Below, in pieces: positions 7,800 to 17,646 of a stretch of 64,000 nucleotides of DNA; positions within the stretch are counted from its first letter, which is position 1; every line of letters starts with the position of its first letter. Position numbers and translations under genes: made by a program. The notes beneath the pieces are model-generated. The model searched no databases. It saw nothing but the letters and a program-made list of their open reading frames with translations, and was not told the DNA's origin. The stretch spans positions 186,001 to 250,000 of the forward strand of contig NZ_APMP01000001.1 in assembly GCF_000372645.1 (NCBI RefSeq). The letters run 5' to 3'. Source of the DNA: Caulobacter vibrioides OR37. GTDB taxonomy: Bacteria; Pseudomonadota; Alphaproteobacteria; Caulobacterales; Caulobacteraceae.

Positions 7800-9760
7800 T
7801 ACTCGGCTTTCTTTCCGGCCTTGCCGCCCTGCGCCTTGGCCAGGGCGTCGGTGTCGACCCCGATGGCCTGGCGCGCCAGCGTCAGATTGCTCTTGGTCTT
7901 CAACTGGACCTTGGCGGCGTTGCGCGCCGCGTCGCCCAGGTCGCGCACCAGTCCGCTGGCGGCCTGGGTCTGCAGGATGACCGAGGCGCGGGCCACGTCG
8001 GCCGCCGGGGCGGCGCGCACCTTGTCCAGCTTGGCCACGACATAGGCCTCGCCCTGCTGGCCGGCGCGCGCGGTGAAGACCTCGCCCGGCTTGGCGTTGA
8101 AGGCGGCGACCAGGAACTCACGGCCCAGGCCCATGTGCTGCTGGACGTTCTCGCGCGACAGGCCGTCGACGTGCTGCACCTTCGACTGGGCCGAGGCGGC
8201 CACGGCGTCCAGCGTCTCGCCCTTCTTGACCCGGGCCGCCAGTTCGTCGGCCTTGGCCTTCAGGCGCTTGCCCAGCTCCTGGCCCATCCAGACCGCGGTC
8301 AATTGCGGCTTGATCTCGGCGAGCGGCGGCATGGCGGCGGGAATGACCTTCTCGACGCGGACGGCGTAGTATTCGCCCTTGCCGGCCTCGATCAGGTCGC
8401 TGTCCGCGCCTTGGCCCAGGCCGAAGGCGGTCTTCAGAATCTCCGGCGTCAGGCCGGCGACCGGCTGGCCGGTCTGATCGGCGCCCTGAGCGGTGACCGG
8501 GGCGGTCGTGACGACCATGGCGCCGGCCTTGCTGGCCGCGGCGACCAGATTGGCGCCGGCGTCGTGGGCGTCCTGATAGGCCTGGGTCTGATCGTAGGCC
8601 TTGCTCTGGGCGGCCTGGGCGCGAACCTCGGCCTCGATTTGCGGACGGACGCTCTCCAGCGTGGCGGCGGCGCCCGGCGTGACCTTGGTCACCTTGATCA
8701 CCGAGACGCCAAGATCGCCTTGAATCGCGCCGCTGGACTGGCCGGCGGCCAGCGAGAACGCCGCGTCGGCGACCTTGCGATCGGGCAGGGCGGTCTTGGG
8801 CTTGTCGGCCAGGACGAGGGCGGTCTTGCCATAGGCCTTGGCCACGGCGGCCGGATCCTCGCCCTTCTTCAGGCGGTCGGCCATGGCGGCGGCGGTCTTG
8901 AGGTCCGGAGCCTGGATTTGGACCAGCGAACGGGTCTCGGGCTTGGCCAGGCTGTCCTTGCGGAAGTCGAAAGCCTTCTGCACATCGGCCGGGTTCGGTG
9001 TGACGCTGGGCTCGAGCGCCTTGGCGCTGATGCGCACGATCGACAGGACCCGGGTCTCCGGGCGGGTCAGGCGCTCGCGGTTCTCGTTCATGAACGCCGT
9101 CAGCTGGGCGTCGGCCGGCGGCGCGGGGCGCGGCACCGAGGCCGGATTGATGGCGAACGCGCCGACGTCACGGGCTTCCAGGCCGTAGGCGCCTTGCAGG
9201 GCGGCATAGATGCGCGGCGCCTTGAAGCCGTCGGCCACGGCCGTGAAGAAATGCGTCTGGGCGATCTCGTCGCGCAACGAGGCCTCGTAGGCCTGGGGCG
9301 TGAGGTTGTTTTGGGCCAGCAGGGCGGCGTAGGTCTTGGAGTCGAACTTGCCGGTGATCGGGTCGAACGGACGCTGGGTCGGCGGCAGCTGGCTCATCTG
9401 CTCGCGCACCACGTTGCCGACCAGCTTGTCCGAGGGCGCGACGCCCATGTCGTGGATGGCGGCGGCGATCGATTCCTGCAGCGCCAGCTCTTGAAGGATC
9501 TGGCGGTCGACGCCTTGCTCGACAGCCTGGTCGGGCGTGATCGTCGTTCCGTTCCGCTGCTCCATCGCCTTGCGATAGTTGTCGAAGCGCAGCTTGAAAT
9601 CCTGCGGCGTCATCGTGCGCGATCCCGCGCTGATTACGCCGGAGCCGCGCGGACCCTTGAACACGTCGCTGATGCCGAAGATGGCGAAGCTGACGATCAG
9701 CAGGCCAAACAGCAGCACCGCGAACGGGCTTTTGGCGAAAGTGCGGAAACCGGCGAGCAT
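7799..9760 (-). CDS. ppiD: PpiD-type periplasmic peptidyl-prolyl isomerase / SurA-N domain protein
   Basis: A 653-residue membrane-anchored chaperone. Residues ~12-35 form an N-terminal anchor (PFAVLLFGLLIVSFAIFG), followed by GISDVFKG, the usual start of PpiD. A SurA_N-like helical domain (DQAVEQGVDRQILQELALQE) follows, then a parvulin-like region around residues 260-370 (VSVIKVTKV) and a long C-terminal helical part. It should help fold secreted proteins leaving the Sec translocon. I start it at ATG 9760, directly before the anchor; the longer open frame upstream has no hydrophobic or conserved residues. It heads a transcription unit with trpE and is divergent from tpiA. Confidence 0.9.
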   Translation of the reverse strand: MLAGFRTFAKSPFAVLLFGLLIVSFAIFGISDVFKGPRGSGVISAGSRTMTPQDFKLRFDNYRKAMEQRNGTTITPDQAVEQGVDRQILQELALQESIAAAIHDMGVAPSDKLVGNVVREQMSQLPPTQRPFDPITGKFDSKTYAALLAQNNLTPQAYEASLRDEIAQTHFFTAVADGFKAPRIYAALQGAYGLEARDVGAFAINPASVPRPAPPADAQLTAFMNENRERLTRPETRVLSIVRISAKALEPSVTPNPADVQKAFDFRKDSLAKPETRSLVQIQAPDLKTAAAMADRLKKGEDPAAVAKAYGKTALVLADKPKTALPDRKVADAAFSLAAGQSSGAIQGDLGVSVIKVTKVTPGAAATLESVRPQIEAEVRAQAAQSKAYDQTQAYQDAHDAGANLVAAASKAGAMVVTTAPVTAQGADQTGQPVAGLTPEILKTAFGLGQGADSDLIEAGKGEYYAVRVEKVIPAAMPPLAEIKPQLTAVWMGQELGKRLKAKADELAARVKKGETLDAVAASAQSKVQHVDGLSRENVQQHMGLGREFLVAAFNAKPGEVFTARAGQQGEAYVVAKLDKVRAAPAADVARASVILQTQAASGLVRDLGDAARNAAKVQLKTKSNLTLARQAIGVDTDALAKAQGGKAGKKAE

Positions 9761-9899
9761 AGGGGCGAAAACCTTCCAGACGGACCGCCGCGCGAACGGG
9801 CGCGATGGTCGAGAGCAGCGGGTATAGTAGAGCCACACGTCAACGGGCAAGCGGCGCGGGCTTGACTTCCCAGGGGAGCGTGTCCCCAAGAAGGCGTTC

Positions 9900-10661
9900 A
9901 TGACCCTTTCGAGCACGACGCCCCGGACGCTGATCGCCGGAAATTGGAAGATGAACGGCCTTTCGGCCGCCCTCGAAGAGGCCCGCGCCGTGGCCGCAGC
10001 GCTGGACAGCCAGCCCGTCGCCGCCCGCGTCGCCATCTTTCCGCCCGCCACCCTGCTGCACCGCTTGGCCGACGCCGTGGAGGGTTCGTCCGTCCTCGTC
10101 GGCGGCCAGGACTGCCACGCGAACGCCAACGGGGCCCACACCGGCGATATCGCGGCCGAGATGATCGCCGATGCGGGCGGGACCCTGGTGATCTGCGGCC
10201 ACTCCGAACGCCGGACCGATCATGGCGAGACCTCGGAGCAGGTGGCGCGCAAGGCCCAAGCGGCGATCGCCGCTGGCCTCGAGCCCATCATCTGCGTCGG
10301 TGAAAGCCTGAGCCAACGTCAGGCGGGAGAGGCGGTCGCGTTCGTGTTGGGCCAGGTCCGCGAATCCTTGCCGGCCGGTCTGAAGGGGCAGGCCTTCAAT
10401 GTCGCTTACGAACCGCTTTGGGCCATCGGCACGGGCCATGTGGCGTCCGTCGAGGACATTATCGAAATGCACGGGGCCATCCGCGCCGAACTGGTGGCGT
10501 TGTTCGGCGAACAGGGCGGGGCGACGCCGATCCTCTACGGCGGCTCGGTGAAACCCGACAACGCCGGCGAGATCCTGGCCGCGCCGGAGGTCGGCGGCGC
10601 CCTGGTTGGCGGCGCTTCGTTGAAGGCCAAGGATTTCCTGGCCATCGTCGCGGCCGCCTAG
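9900..10661 (+). CDS. tpiA: Triosephosphate isomerase
   Basis: TpiA interconverts dihydroxyacetone phosphate and glyceraldehyde 3-phosphate. The 253-residue barrel has LIAGNWKMNG with the active-site Lys, CGHSERR with the electrophilic His, YEPLWAIGTG with the catalytic Glu, and the phosphate-binding GGSVKPDN. A GAAGG ribosome-binding-like stretch precedes the ATG. Transcribed alone, divergent from ppiD; secG, which often follows tpiA, is not found here. Confidence 0.97.
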   Translation: MTLSSTTPRTLIAGNWKMNGLSAALEEARAVAAALDSQPVAARVAIFPPATLLHRLADAVEGSSVLVGGQDCHANANGAHTGDIAAEMIADAGGTLVICGHSERRTDHGETSEQVARKAQAAIAAGLEPIICVGESLSQRQAGEAVAFVLGQVRESLPAGLKGQAFNVAYEPLWAIGTGHVASVEDIIEMHGAIRAELVALFGEQGGATPILYGGSVKPDNAGEILAAPEVGGALVGGASLKAKDFLAIVAAA

Positions 10662-10781
10662 GTCGACGCCGCTTTCGGGACGGGTCTCGCGCGCGCAAGA
10701 TCCGTCCCCAGAATCCTTGACATCGCGGCGCCCACGTGCGCCTTACCGCGCCTTGCAAATCAGCGCGTATTCAAGACTTTC

Positions 10782-12620
10782 ATGACCTCCATGCACGCCT
10801 ATCGCACCCATACCTGCGGCGCCCTGCGCGCTTCCGACACCGGCGCCGCGGTGCGTCTGTCGGGCTGGATCCATCGCAAGCGCGACCATGGCGGCCTGGT
10901 CTTCATCGACCTGCGCGACCACCACGGTCTGACCCAGCTGGTGCTGCACCCCGAGACCCCCGGCTTCGCGATCGTCGAGCGCCTGCGCGCCGAGAGCGTG
11001 ATCCGTGTCGACGGCGAGGTCATCGCCCGCGACGCCAGCGTGGTGAACCCCAACCTCCCGACCGGCGAGATCGAGATCCGCGTGTCGGCCGTCGAGGTTC
11101 TGAGCGAGGCCGCCGAGCTGCCGCTGCCGGTCTTCGGCGAGCCGGACTATCCCGAAGAGATCCGCCTCAAGCACCGCTATCTCGATCTGCGTCGCGAGAC
11201 GCTGCACAAGAATATCGTCCTGCGCTCGCGCGTGATCCAGTCGATCCGCAACCGCATGTTCGCCCAGGGCTTCAACGAGTTCCAGACGCCGATCCTGACG
11301 GCCAGCTCGCCCGAAGGCGCGCGGGACTTCCTGGTGCCCTCGCGGATGCACCCGGAGAAGTTCTATGCGCTTCCCCAAGCGCCCCAGCAGTTCAAGCAGC
11401 TGCTGATGGTCTCGGGCTTCGACCGCTACTTCCAGATCGCCCCGTGCTTCCGCGACGAGGACCTGCGCGCCGACCGGTCGCTGGAATTCTACCAGCTCGA
11501 CGTCGAGATGAGCTTCGTCACCCAGGAAGACGTGTTCGCGGCCATCGAGCCGGTGATGCACGGCGTCTTCGAAGAGTTCGGCAATGGCCGCCGCGTCTCG
11601 CCGATCAGCGAGACCCACACCTTCACCAACGACTTCGGCGCGACGTTCGAGCACAAGGGCTTCGAGCGCCTGACCTACGCTCAGTCGATGGCCTGGTACG
11701 GCAGCGACAAGCCGGACCTGCGCAACCCGATCAAGATGGCCAACGTCTCGGAGCACTTCCGTGACGGCGGCTTTGGCCTGTTCGCCAAGATCCTGGGCGC
11801 CGACGCCAAGAACCAGGTCTGGGCGATCCCGGCCCCGACCGGTGGTTCGCGCGCCTTCTGTGACCGCATGAACAGCTGGGCCCAGGGCGAGGGCCAGCCG
11901 GGCCTGGGCTACGTCTTCTGGTCGGAAGACCAGGGCGGCTGGGGCGGTCCGATCGCCAAGAACCTGGGGGAACCGACCCAGGCGCTGATGGAGTCACTGG
12001 GCCTGGGCGCCGGCGATGCCGCCTTCTTCGTGGCCGGGGACCCGGCCGTGTTCGCCAAGTTCGCGGGCCTGGCCCGCACGCGCGTCGGCACGGAGCTGAA
12101 GCTGGTCGACGAGAACCAGTTCAAGTTCTGCTGGATCGTTGACTTCCCGATGTTCGAGTGGAACGAGGACGAGAAGAAGGTCGACTTCTCGCACAATCCG
12201 TTCTCGATGCCGCAGGGCGGTCTGGAGGCCCTGGAGAACCAGGACCCGCTGACCATCCGCGCCTACCAGTACGACATCGTTTGCAACGGCTATGAGCTGT
12301 GCTCGGGCGCGATCCGGAACCACAAGCCCGAGATCATGCTCAAGGCCTTCAAGATCGCCGGCTACGGCCCCGAGGTGGTCGAGGAGCAGTTCGGCGGCAT
12401 GTTGAACGCCTTCCGCTACGGCGCGCCGCCGCACGGCGGTCTGGCGCCCGGCATCGACCGCATCGTCATGCTGCTGGCCGACCAGGTCGCCATCCGCGAG
12501 GTTATCGCCTTCCCGCTGAACCAGCAGGGCCAGGACCTCCTGATGAACGCCCCGGCCAATGTGCTCGACAAGCAGCTGAAGGAGCTGCACATCCGCACCG
12601 CGCCCCCGATCAAGGTCTAG
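10782..12620 (+). CDS. aspS: Aspartyl-tRNA synthetase (bacterial type)
   Basis: A class II synthetase of 612 residues that charges tRNA with aspartate. The N-terminal OB fold ([19 protein letters not shown]) binds the anticodon. The catalytic domain shows motif 2 ([20 protein letters not shown]) and motif 3 ([12 protein letters not shown]), and the bacterial-type GAD insertion lies between. The ATG at 10782 gives [10 protein letters not shown]; the second ATG (10791) is an equally plausible start. Alphaproteobacteria often lack AsnRS and use a relaxed AspRS with GatCAB, but the specificity cannot be read from sequence alone. A strong hairpin terminator follows 18 bases after the stop. Confidence 0.96.
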   Translation: MTSMHAYRTHTCGALRASDTGAAVRLSGWIHRKRDHGGLVFIDLRDHHGLTQLVLHPETPGFAIVERLRAESVIRVDGEVIARDASVVNPNLPTGEIEIRVSAVEVLSEAAELPLPVFGEPDYPEEIRLKHRYLDLRRETLHKNIVLRSRVIQSIRNRMFAQGFNEFQTPILTASSPEGARDFLVPSRMHPEKFYALPQAPQQFKQLLMVSGFDRYFQIAPCFRDEDLRADRSLEFYQLDVEMSFVTQEDVFAAIEPVMHGVFEEFGNGRRVSPISETHTFTNDFGATFEHKGFERLTYAQSMAWYGSDKPDLRNPIKMANVSEHFRDGGFGLFAKILGADAKNQVWAIPAPTGGSRAFCDRMNSWAQGEGQPGLGYVFWSEDQGGWGGPIAKNLGEPTQALMESLGLGAGDAAFFVAGDPAVFAKFAGLARTRVGTELKLVDENQFKFCWIVDFPMFEWNEDEKKVDFSHNPFSMPQGGLEALENQDPLTIRAYQYDIVCNGYELCSGAIRNHKPEIMLKAFKIAGYGPEVVEEQFGGMLNAFRYGAPPHGGLAPGIDRIVMLLADQVAIREVIAFPLNQQGQDLLMNAPANVLDKQLKELHIRTAPPIKV

Positions 12621-12638
12621 GATCAGGGTAAGCCCACG

Positions 12639-12674
12639 AAAAAGCCCTCCGGTCTTACGATCGGAGGGCTTTTT
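12639..12674. terminator. Rho-independent terminator after aspS (bidirectional)
   Basis: A perfect 13-bp stem, AAAAAGCCCTCCG (12639-12651) with CGGAGGGCTTTTT (12662-12674), and a 10-base loop. It has an A-run on the left and T-run on the right, so it can end aspS and also the converging pentapeptide-repeat gene. Confidence 0.93.
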
Positions 12675-12702
12675 GATTTCGGGCCAGGCTAAGGCGGCGG
12701 CT

Positions 12703-13584
12703 TTACCACTTCGCCTTGGGCGCTTTCGGCGCGGGCGGGGCAGGTGGGGCCGGTGGAGCGGGCGGCGCCTTGGGCATCTCGCGCAGCAGCAGGAAATGGC
12801 TGCTCTTCAGGCCGTTGCAGGGACGCACTGTCAGGCCCGCGGGCAGACGCGCGCCATCGCCGCAGGCGTCGTCCAGCTGTTCCTGTTCCAGACCGCGCGC
12901 GCTGGACAGGTCCGCGCCGGTCAGCACCGCCATGGTCAGGTCCGCGTTTCGGAAGTCGGCTCCCGAGAAGATCCCACCCCGCAGGATCGAGCCCGTCATG
13001 TCGGCGTTGCGGAAGCTGGCGCTTTCGAAATGGCCGCCGGTCAGATTGGCGTGGTTGATGTCGGCGTTCGAGAAATCGGCGTCGCGGGCGTTCGCGCCTT
13101 GCAGGTTCGACCCGGTCAGCTCGGCGTTCGAAAAGCGGGCCTTCTGCAGGTTGGCGCCGACGAATTGCGAGCCATGCATTTCGGACGAGGTGAGATCGAC
13201 GCGGATCAGCACGGCGGACTGAAGGCTCACCCCGCTGCCCTCGACGCCCGACATCCGAGCGTCGGTGAAGTTGGCGGCGACGAAATTGGCGCCGCGCATC
13301 TCCGCCCCGCGCAGGTCGGCGCGGCTGAGGTCGGCGCTGGCGAAATTGGAGCCGTAGAACATCGCGCCGCGCAGATCGGCGCCGATCAGGATCGCCCTGA
13401 CGAAATTCGCATTGGCGAACTTGGCGTTCATCAGCTTGCGGCCGGCCAGATCGCAGTTGGCGCACATCCCGCCGAAAGACGTCAGCTTGGCGACATCCCT
13501 GTCCTCGACCGAGGCCTGGGCTTGGCCGGAGACGGCCATCAGGCTCAAGGTCAATGCGACGATGGAAGCGCCCCAGCGGGCCAT
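12703..13584 (-). CDS. Secreted pentapeptide-repeat protein, Pro-rich C-terminus
   Basis: A 293-residue exported protein with a cleavable signal peptide (residues 1-24, ending QAQASVE). About 190 residues of A(D/N)LXX pentapeptides follow (ADLSRADLRGAEMRGANF), which fold as a right-handed quadrilateral beta-helix. Before the repeats is a CANC pair (MCANCDLAG). After them is EQEQLDDACGDG...LTVRPC, then a PAPPAPP-rich tail. The next gene upstream is a shorter paralogue with the same layout. No enzymatic motif is visible. The family includes gyrase-mimicking proteins, but those are cytoplasmic, so this one has another, unknown role, perhaps structural in the periplasm. Confidence 0.85.
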   Translation of the reverse strand: MARWGASIVALTLSLMAVSGQAQASVEDRDVAKLTSFGGMCANCDLAGRKLMNAKFANANFVRAILIGADLRGAMFYGSNFASADLSRADLRGAEMRGANFVAANFTDARMSGVEGSGVSLQSAVLIRVDLTSSEMHGSQFVGANLQKARFSNAELTGSNLQGANARDADFSNADINHANLTGGHFESASFRNADMTGSILRGGIFSGADFRNADLTMAVLTGADLSSARGLEQEQLDDACGDGARLPAGLTVRPCNGLKSSHFLLLREMPKAPPAPPAPPAPPAPKAPKAKW

Positions 13585-13678
13585 TGATTTCTCCGTGCGG
13601 TCGATACGCGACTGTATGAGTTACGGTTTGGACGCGAGACCGTCCAGACGCCACTTAAATCGCGGTAATGACGGGGAT

Positions 13679-14170
13679 TTAACGGCAGCGAGGCAGCGAA
13701 AGCCCGCGCGGCAAGGCGGTCGAGCCATCGCCGCAAGCCTGGTTCAACTGGCCCTGGGTCAGACCGATGGCGCGGTCCATTTCAGCGCCCGAGAAGTTGA
13801 CGCCCGCCAAGCGCGCGCCGGCGAAATTCGCCCCCTGCAGGTAGGCCCCGACAAAGCTGGCGTTGGTCAGGTCGGCGTGGGCGAAGCTGGCGCCGGTCAG
13901 CACGGCGCCGTAGGCGTTGACGTCTCGCAGATCGCCGCCGGTGAAGCGGGTGCGGTTCATGATCGCGGCGGAGAAGTCGGCCTGGCGAAGGCGGGCGCCG
14001 GACAGGTTCTTATTCTTCAGCTCCAGATTGGCGAGATCGGCCTGGAACAGGTTGCAACGCGGGCAATTAGCGCCGTTTCGCACCGAGGCGATCTGTCCGG
14101 CGTTCTGGGCGGCGGCGGCGCTGGCGCAGCCCAAGGCCACTAGCGCGGCGATAAGAGCGATCGGTTTCAT
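13679..14170 (-). CDS. Secreted pentapeptide-repeat protein, short paralogue
   Basis: A 163-residue exported protein: signal peptide MKPIALIAALVALGCASAAAAQ, an N-terminal CPRC pair (ANCPRCNLFQADL), about 90 residues of pentapeptide repeats (ANLELKNKNLSGARL), and the C-terminal block TQGQLNQACGDG...LSLPRC. That block is nearly the same as in its downstream neighbour. The LGC in the signal peptide is a possible lipobox, but A-S-A-A-A-A-Q after it looks more like a signal peptidase I site. The two genes look like a tandem duplication with loss or gain of helix turns, 94 bases apart on the same strand. Confidence 0.85.
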   Translation of the reverse strand: MKPIALIAALVALGCASAAAAQNAGQIASVRNGANCPRCNLFQADLANLELKNKNLSGARLRQADFSAAIMNRTRFTGGDLRDVNAYGAVLTGASFAHADLTNASFVGAYLQGANFAGARLAGVNFSGAEMDRAIGLTQGQLNQACGDGSTALPRGLSLPRCR

Positions 14171-14242
14171 TCTGGCGCACGTCCTGCGGCAAGAGAGCGG
14201 TTCGCACCCTGGCCTAGCAAGCTTAACGCCAACCGAACGCGG

Positions 14243-16963
14243 TCACGAAGAGGCGAGGGGGCCGGGACGGTCCGACTGAGCGCCGCAGGTGTCGCAGACG
14301 GTCATGCCGCCGCGTCGAACCAGCGAAAGGTCGCCACAGGCTGGGCACATCTCGCCCTCGACGCCCGGACGGTCCGCCCCCTCGACCCGGCGGCGACCGA
14401 ACGAGGCGAAGACCAGGTTGTCGGGCGCCGCGCCACGCGAGAAGCCTTTTGAGATGAACTTGCTGGCCAGCACGGGGTCGGGGCCGGCTTCATCGGCCTC
14501 GTCGTCCGCGCGTGGCTTGCCCCAACCCAGGCCGTCGGCGTTGAACTGGCCGCTGTCGCCATTGGCCAGGTCGTCGCGCCCCAGATACGACACGCCCAGT
14601 TCGCGGAAGATGTAGTCGAGGATCGAAGTCGCCGACTTGATCGAGTCGTTGCCCGTGACCGGCCCGGCCGGCTCGAACTTGGTGAAAACGAAGGCGTCGA
14701 CGAACTCGTCCAGCGGCACGCCGTGCTGCAGGCCCAGCGACACGGCGATGGCGAAGTTGTTCATCAGGCTGCGGAAAGCCGCGCCTTCCTTGTGCATGTC
14801 GATGAACAGCTCGCCCAGCTCGCCGTCCTCGTACTCGCCGGTGTGCAGATAGACCTTGTGTCCGCCGACCGAGGCCTTCTGGATATAGCCCTTGCGGCGA
14901 TCGGGAAGGCGTCGGCGGGAGCGGTCGCGTTCGACGATCTTCTCCACGACGCGCTCGGTCACCAGGGGGGCGCTGACCGGCGCCGCGCGCGCGGGTTCAG
15001 CGGCTTCCTCGGGCAGATCCAGCTTGAAGTCGGAGGGAGCGTCGGCGCGCATCAAACGCAGGGCGCGGACGCCGGCGCGCGCGGCGGCGGCCTGCGCGCG
15101 GACGGCGTCGGCGGGCCGTGCATCGAAAGCGATGGGGATCGTCACGGGAGCCGGCAGGCAGGCGAAGGCCTCAACGGCGGCGATCATCGCCAGGCGATCG
15201 CCGAAGGCGGGAGCCTCGACCGACCGGAAGGCCTCGCGCAGTTCCGGATTGAGCGCGTCGCAGTCGCCCAGGGTTCCCGCGCCCAGGGCGTGGCGCTCGG
15301 CGGCGGCGATCTCGGTGGGCGAGAAGTCGGCGAAGGCCAGGGTGTCGAAGTCGCGCCGAGCGACGTCCTCCGCCGAGGCGCCGAGCACGTCGCGCAGGAA
15401 GCCGGCGCCGACGACGGCCGGCGCGAAGGCGGCGCGCAGACCGTGGTGTTCGCGAAGAGCGTTATCGGCCTTCTCGATCTCGTGGGCCGTGAAGCCGCGC
15501 GCTTGCAGCATGAGGTGGTCTATGGCCGGACTGTCCAGCAGGGAGCCATGACCCAAGGCGTGCCGACGCGCGGCGTCCAGATCGACGCCCTCGGTCGAGA
15601 GGGCCTCGAACGCGGCCGGACTGAAGGCGGGCAGCAGCCACCCGTCGGCGGTCTGGCTCACCGACACGGGCGACATGGCGCCGGCCGGCCCGACCGGAGC
15701 GCCGCCTAGGCGCAGCGTGGCCTCGGCGTCCTCGAACGGGCCGACCAGGGCCGCCGAGCGCAGGCCGTGCTTGCGGGCCAGGGCGTGGGCGGTGGCCAGT
15801 GAGGCGGCGGCCTCCGTGGCGAGGTCCGAGCGCAGGGCGGCGGCGCGCACGCGGCGTTCCGCCAGGGTCTTCAGCACGCCCTGTTTGTCCTGGGCGAAGG
15901 CCTCGTCCTGACCCAGGACGGCCGCCGCCTCGGCGCTAGCCGACAGGGCCGCGCCGACCGCCAGGGCCCATAGCGCCGCCGCGCCGTCGCGGCCTTCGAC
16001 GCTGGTCTGGGCCCAGCCCTGGCTCAGCAGGCAGTCGCCGACGCCGGCTAGGCCCAGGCGCGCGGGACGTTCGCCCCGTTCCAGCTCCAGCGCCGTGCCC
16101 CAAAGGTGGCAGACATAGGTGAAGCGTTCGATGTCGAAAGCGTCGTCGTCGAGGAAGGCGCTGGCGTCGATCGCGGCGGCCACGCCCACGCCGCGCGACA
16201 GGGCTTCGGCGTCGGTCGGCGACAGGGCCAGGGTCAGCGCGCCGGTTTCCCAGCCTACCTGGGCGGCCAGGGCGGCGGCCTCGTCGCCGGCGGCGACGGC
16301 CTGACGCGAGGCCGATGCGATCAGCGCCAATTCCCGAGCCGGGGCCTCGTCGGTCAAGGGCGGGCGGAAGGCGTCGGCCGTGGCGATGGCGTCGAGGATG
16401 ACGCGGTCGTCGGCGCCCAGTTCGCGCGCCTTGCGCGCGGCGCGGGCCAGGGCGGGGTTCTTGCGGACGTCGCCGCAGGCGCGAGGATCGCCCGAGCAGC
16501 GGCGGACGGCGTCGGCCACCTGCGCCAGAGCGGCGTCGAGCCGCGCGGCGGCCTGGGCGGCAAGAACGCGGCCCCGTCGCTGGGCCAGAGTGGTCTTCAC
16601 CGCGCTCTGGAACTCGATCTCGGCGATGTCGGGCAGCAGCTCCAGATTGCTCTGGCCGTTCGCGGGTGTGGCGACGCCCGACAGCATGGTGGCCAGCAGC
16701 GCCTCGCGGAACGCGGCGGCGTCGGTCTTGTCGCCGAACAGGCCGCGCGCGAGGCCAATCTGAGCGATCCGATCGGCGTATCGGGCGGGGCCGCCGCCGA
16801 GCGGCGCCTTCGGCTCGATCTCGCCGGCCCAGTCCAGCCAGGCCTCGACCCGCGCGTCGGACCAAGACGACGGCGCCGATACGACGACCATCTCGTCGGC
16901 GCGCTCCAGATCCCGCCATTCCATGGCGGGGACAATTCCGGCGGCTTTGACGGGCGTGCGCAT
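14243..16963 (-). CDS. NrdJ-like TSCPD-domain protein lacking a recognisable reductase core
   Basis: A 906-residue protein whose C-terminal third matches the tail of the long class II (B12-dependent) ribonucleotide reductase NrdJ. The TSCPD domain (about 692-790) has [52 protein letters not shown] and [20 protein letters not shown]; a zinc ribbon follows with C873xxC876 and C890xxC893. Just before, GAGTLGDC and [11 protein letters not shown] recall the NrdJ 'GAMTLEGAP...MMAAAQPF' region. The first ~450 residues are Ala-rich and show none of the catalytic Cys or substrate-loop motifs of the reductase barrel. I therefore read it as a paralogue that lost catalysis. ATG 16963 (MRTPVKAAG) is preferred to the longer frame. 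Role unknown. Confidence 0.8.
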   Translation of the reverse strand: MRTPVKAAGIVPAMEWRDLERADEMVVVSAPSSWSDARVEAWLDWAGEIEPKAPLGGGPARYADRIAQIGLARGLFGDKTDAAAFREALLATMLSGVATPANGQSNLELLPDIAEIEFQSAVKTTLAQRRGRVLAAQAAARLDAALAQVADAVRRCSGDPRACGDVRKNPALARAARKARELGADDRVILDAIATADAFRPPLTDEAPARELALIASASRQAVAAGDEAAALAAQVGWETGALTLALSPTDAEALSRGVGVAAAIDASAFLDDDAFDIERFTYVCHLWGTALELERGERPARLGLAGVGDCLLSQGWAQTSVEGRDGAAALWALAVGAALSASAEAAAVLGQDEAFAQDKQGVLKTLAERRVRAAALRSDLATEAAASLATAHALARKHGLRSAALVGPFEDAEATLRLGGAPVGPAGAMSPVSVSQTADGWLLPAFSPAAFEALSTEGVDLDAARRHALGHGSLLDSPAIDHLMLQARGFTAHEIEKADNALREHHGLRAAFAPAVVGAGFLRDVLGASAEDVARRDFDTLAFADFSPTEIAAAERHALGAGTLGDCDALNPELREAFRSVEAPAFGDRLAMIAAVEAFACLPAPVTIPIAFDARPADAVRAQAAAARAGVRALRLMRADAPSDFKLDLPEEAAEPARAAPVSAPLVTERVVEKIVERDRSRRRLPDRRKGYIQKASVGGHKVYLHTGEYEDGELGELFIDMHKEGAAFRSLMNNFAIAVSLGLQHGVPLDEFVDAFVFTKFEPAGPVTGNDSIKSATSILDYIFRELGVSYLGRDDLANGDSGQFNADGLGWGKPRADDEADEAGPDPVLASKFISKGFSRGAAPDNLVFASFGRRRVEGADRPGVEGEMCPACGDLSLVRRGGMTVCDTCGAQSDRPGPLASS

Positions 16964-17083
16964 GGGCGAGTTCCGGTCCGGGCGGCGGTAGTGATGTCTT
17001 GCCAAATCCCTAGCGGCTGATTCCAAGCCAACGGGATGCGCTTAAGGTCGCACCTCAAACTAGAACCTCGATCGCCGAGCCTC

Positions 17084-17126
17084 AATAGATGTTGCGGGCG
17101 CCGAGGTGCTAATCCACAAGATGTTG
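17084..17126 (-). promoter_or_regulatory. Pair of CAACATCT motifs, candidate NrdR boxes
   Basis: On the minus strand CAACATCT occurs twice (17126-17119 and 17094-17087), in phase at 32 bp. NrdR, the repressor of ribonucleotide reductase genes, binds as two boxes about 31-32 bp apart with a TGT/ACA-rich core. The pair lies 124-163 bp upstream of the NrdJ-like gene and between it and the divergent NDUFA12 gene. The match to the published NrdR consensus is only partial. Confidence 0.4.
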
Positions 17127-17245
17127 AAGCTTGGCGCGCTTTACCGGCGCTGGACGCTGCGCGTCCGGAACGCTATGTTCCGCCGACTTCAGCCGCGCCC
17201 GCCGCGCGGCCCCTGTGAGCCCTTATAATTCCGGGTGCGAACCTA

Positions 17246-17641
17246 GTGCTGAAAGCGATCTTCACGTGGTGGAACGGCGCGACCATGGGTCAGCGCTTCC
17301 ATATCGGCCGCCGCGGCGTGTTTGTGGGCCAGGACGACTACGGCAACCGCTATTTCGAAGCGCGCGACAACAGCGACAGCTATGACCAGCGCAAGCGCCG
17401 CTGGGTGATCTACAGCGGCTATGCCGAGGCCTCGAAGGTCCCCGCCGAATGGAGCGGCTGGCTGCACTACACCCTGGACGAGCCACCCACCCGCGAGCCG
17501 CTGAAGCGCCGCGCCTGGGAGAAGGATCACCTGCCGAACCTGACCGGCACCGTGCACGCTTGGCGCCCTAAGGGCTCCCTGACCAATGGCGGCGAGCGCG
17601 CCGCCGCCACCAGCGACTACCAAGCCTGGAAGCCGGAATAG
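17246..17641 (+). CDS. NDUFA12-family NADH:ubiquinone oxidoreductase subunit
   Basis: A 131-residue homologue of the mitochondrial complex I accessory subunit NDUFA12 (B17.2), one of the supernumerary subunits shared with Alphaproteobacteria. The conserved features are VGQDDYGNRYFE, RRWVIYSGYAEASKVPAEWSGWLHY and KDHLPNLTGT. The protein should bind the peripheral arm of complex I on the cytoplasmic side. The start is GTG 17246; a second in-frame ATG lies at codon 14 but would cut into the conserved region. It is followed 5 bases later by a DUF2155 gene and then aat, an arrangement found widely in the class. The nuo operon is not in this window. Confidence 0.93.
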   Translation: MLKAIFTWWNGATMGQRFHIGRRGVFVGQDDYGNRYFEARDNSDSYDQRKRRWVIYSGYAEASKVPAEWSGWLHYTLDEPPTREPLKRRAWEKDHLPNLTGTVHAWRPKGSLTNGGERAAATSDYQAWKPE

Positions 17642-17646
17642 GGCCG

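Noticed and set aside
10677-10708. GGGACGG/CCGTCCC inverted repeat after tpiA
   Set aside because: The loop is 18 bases and there is no T-run, so a terminator call would be weak.
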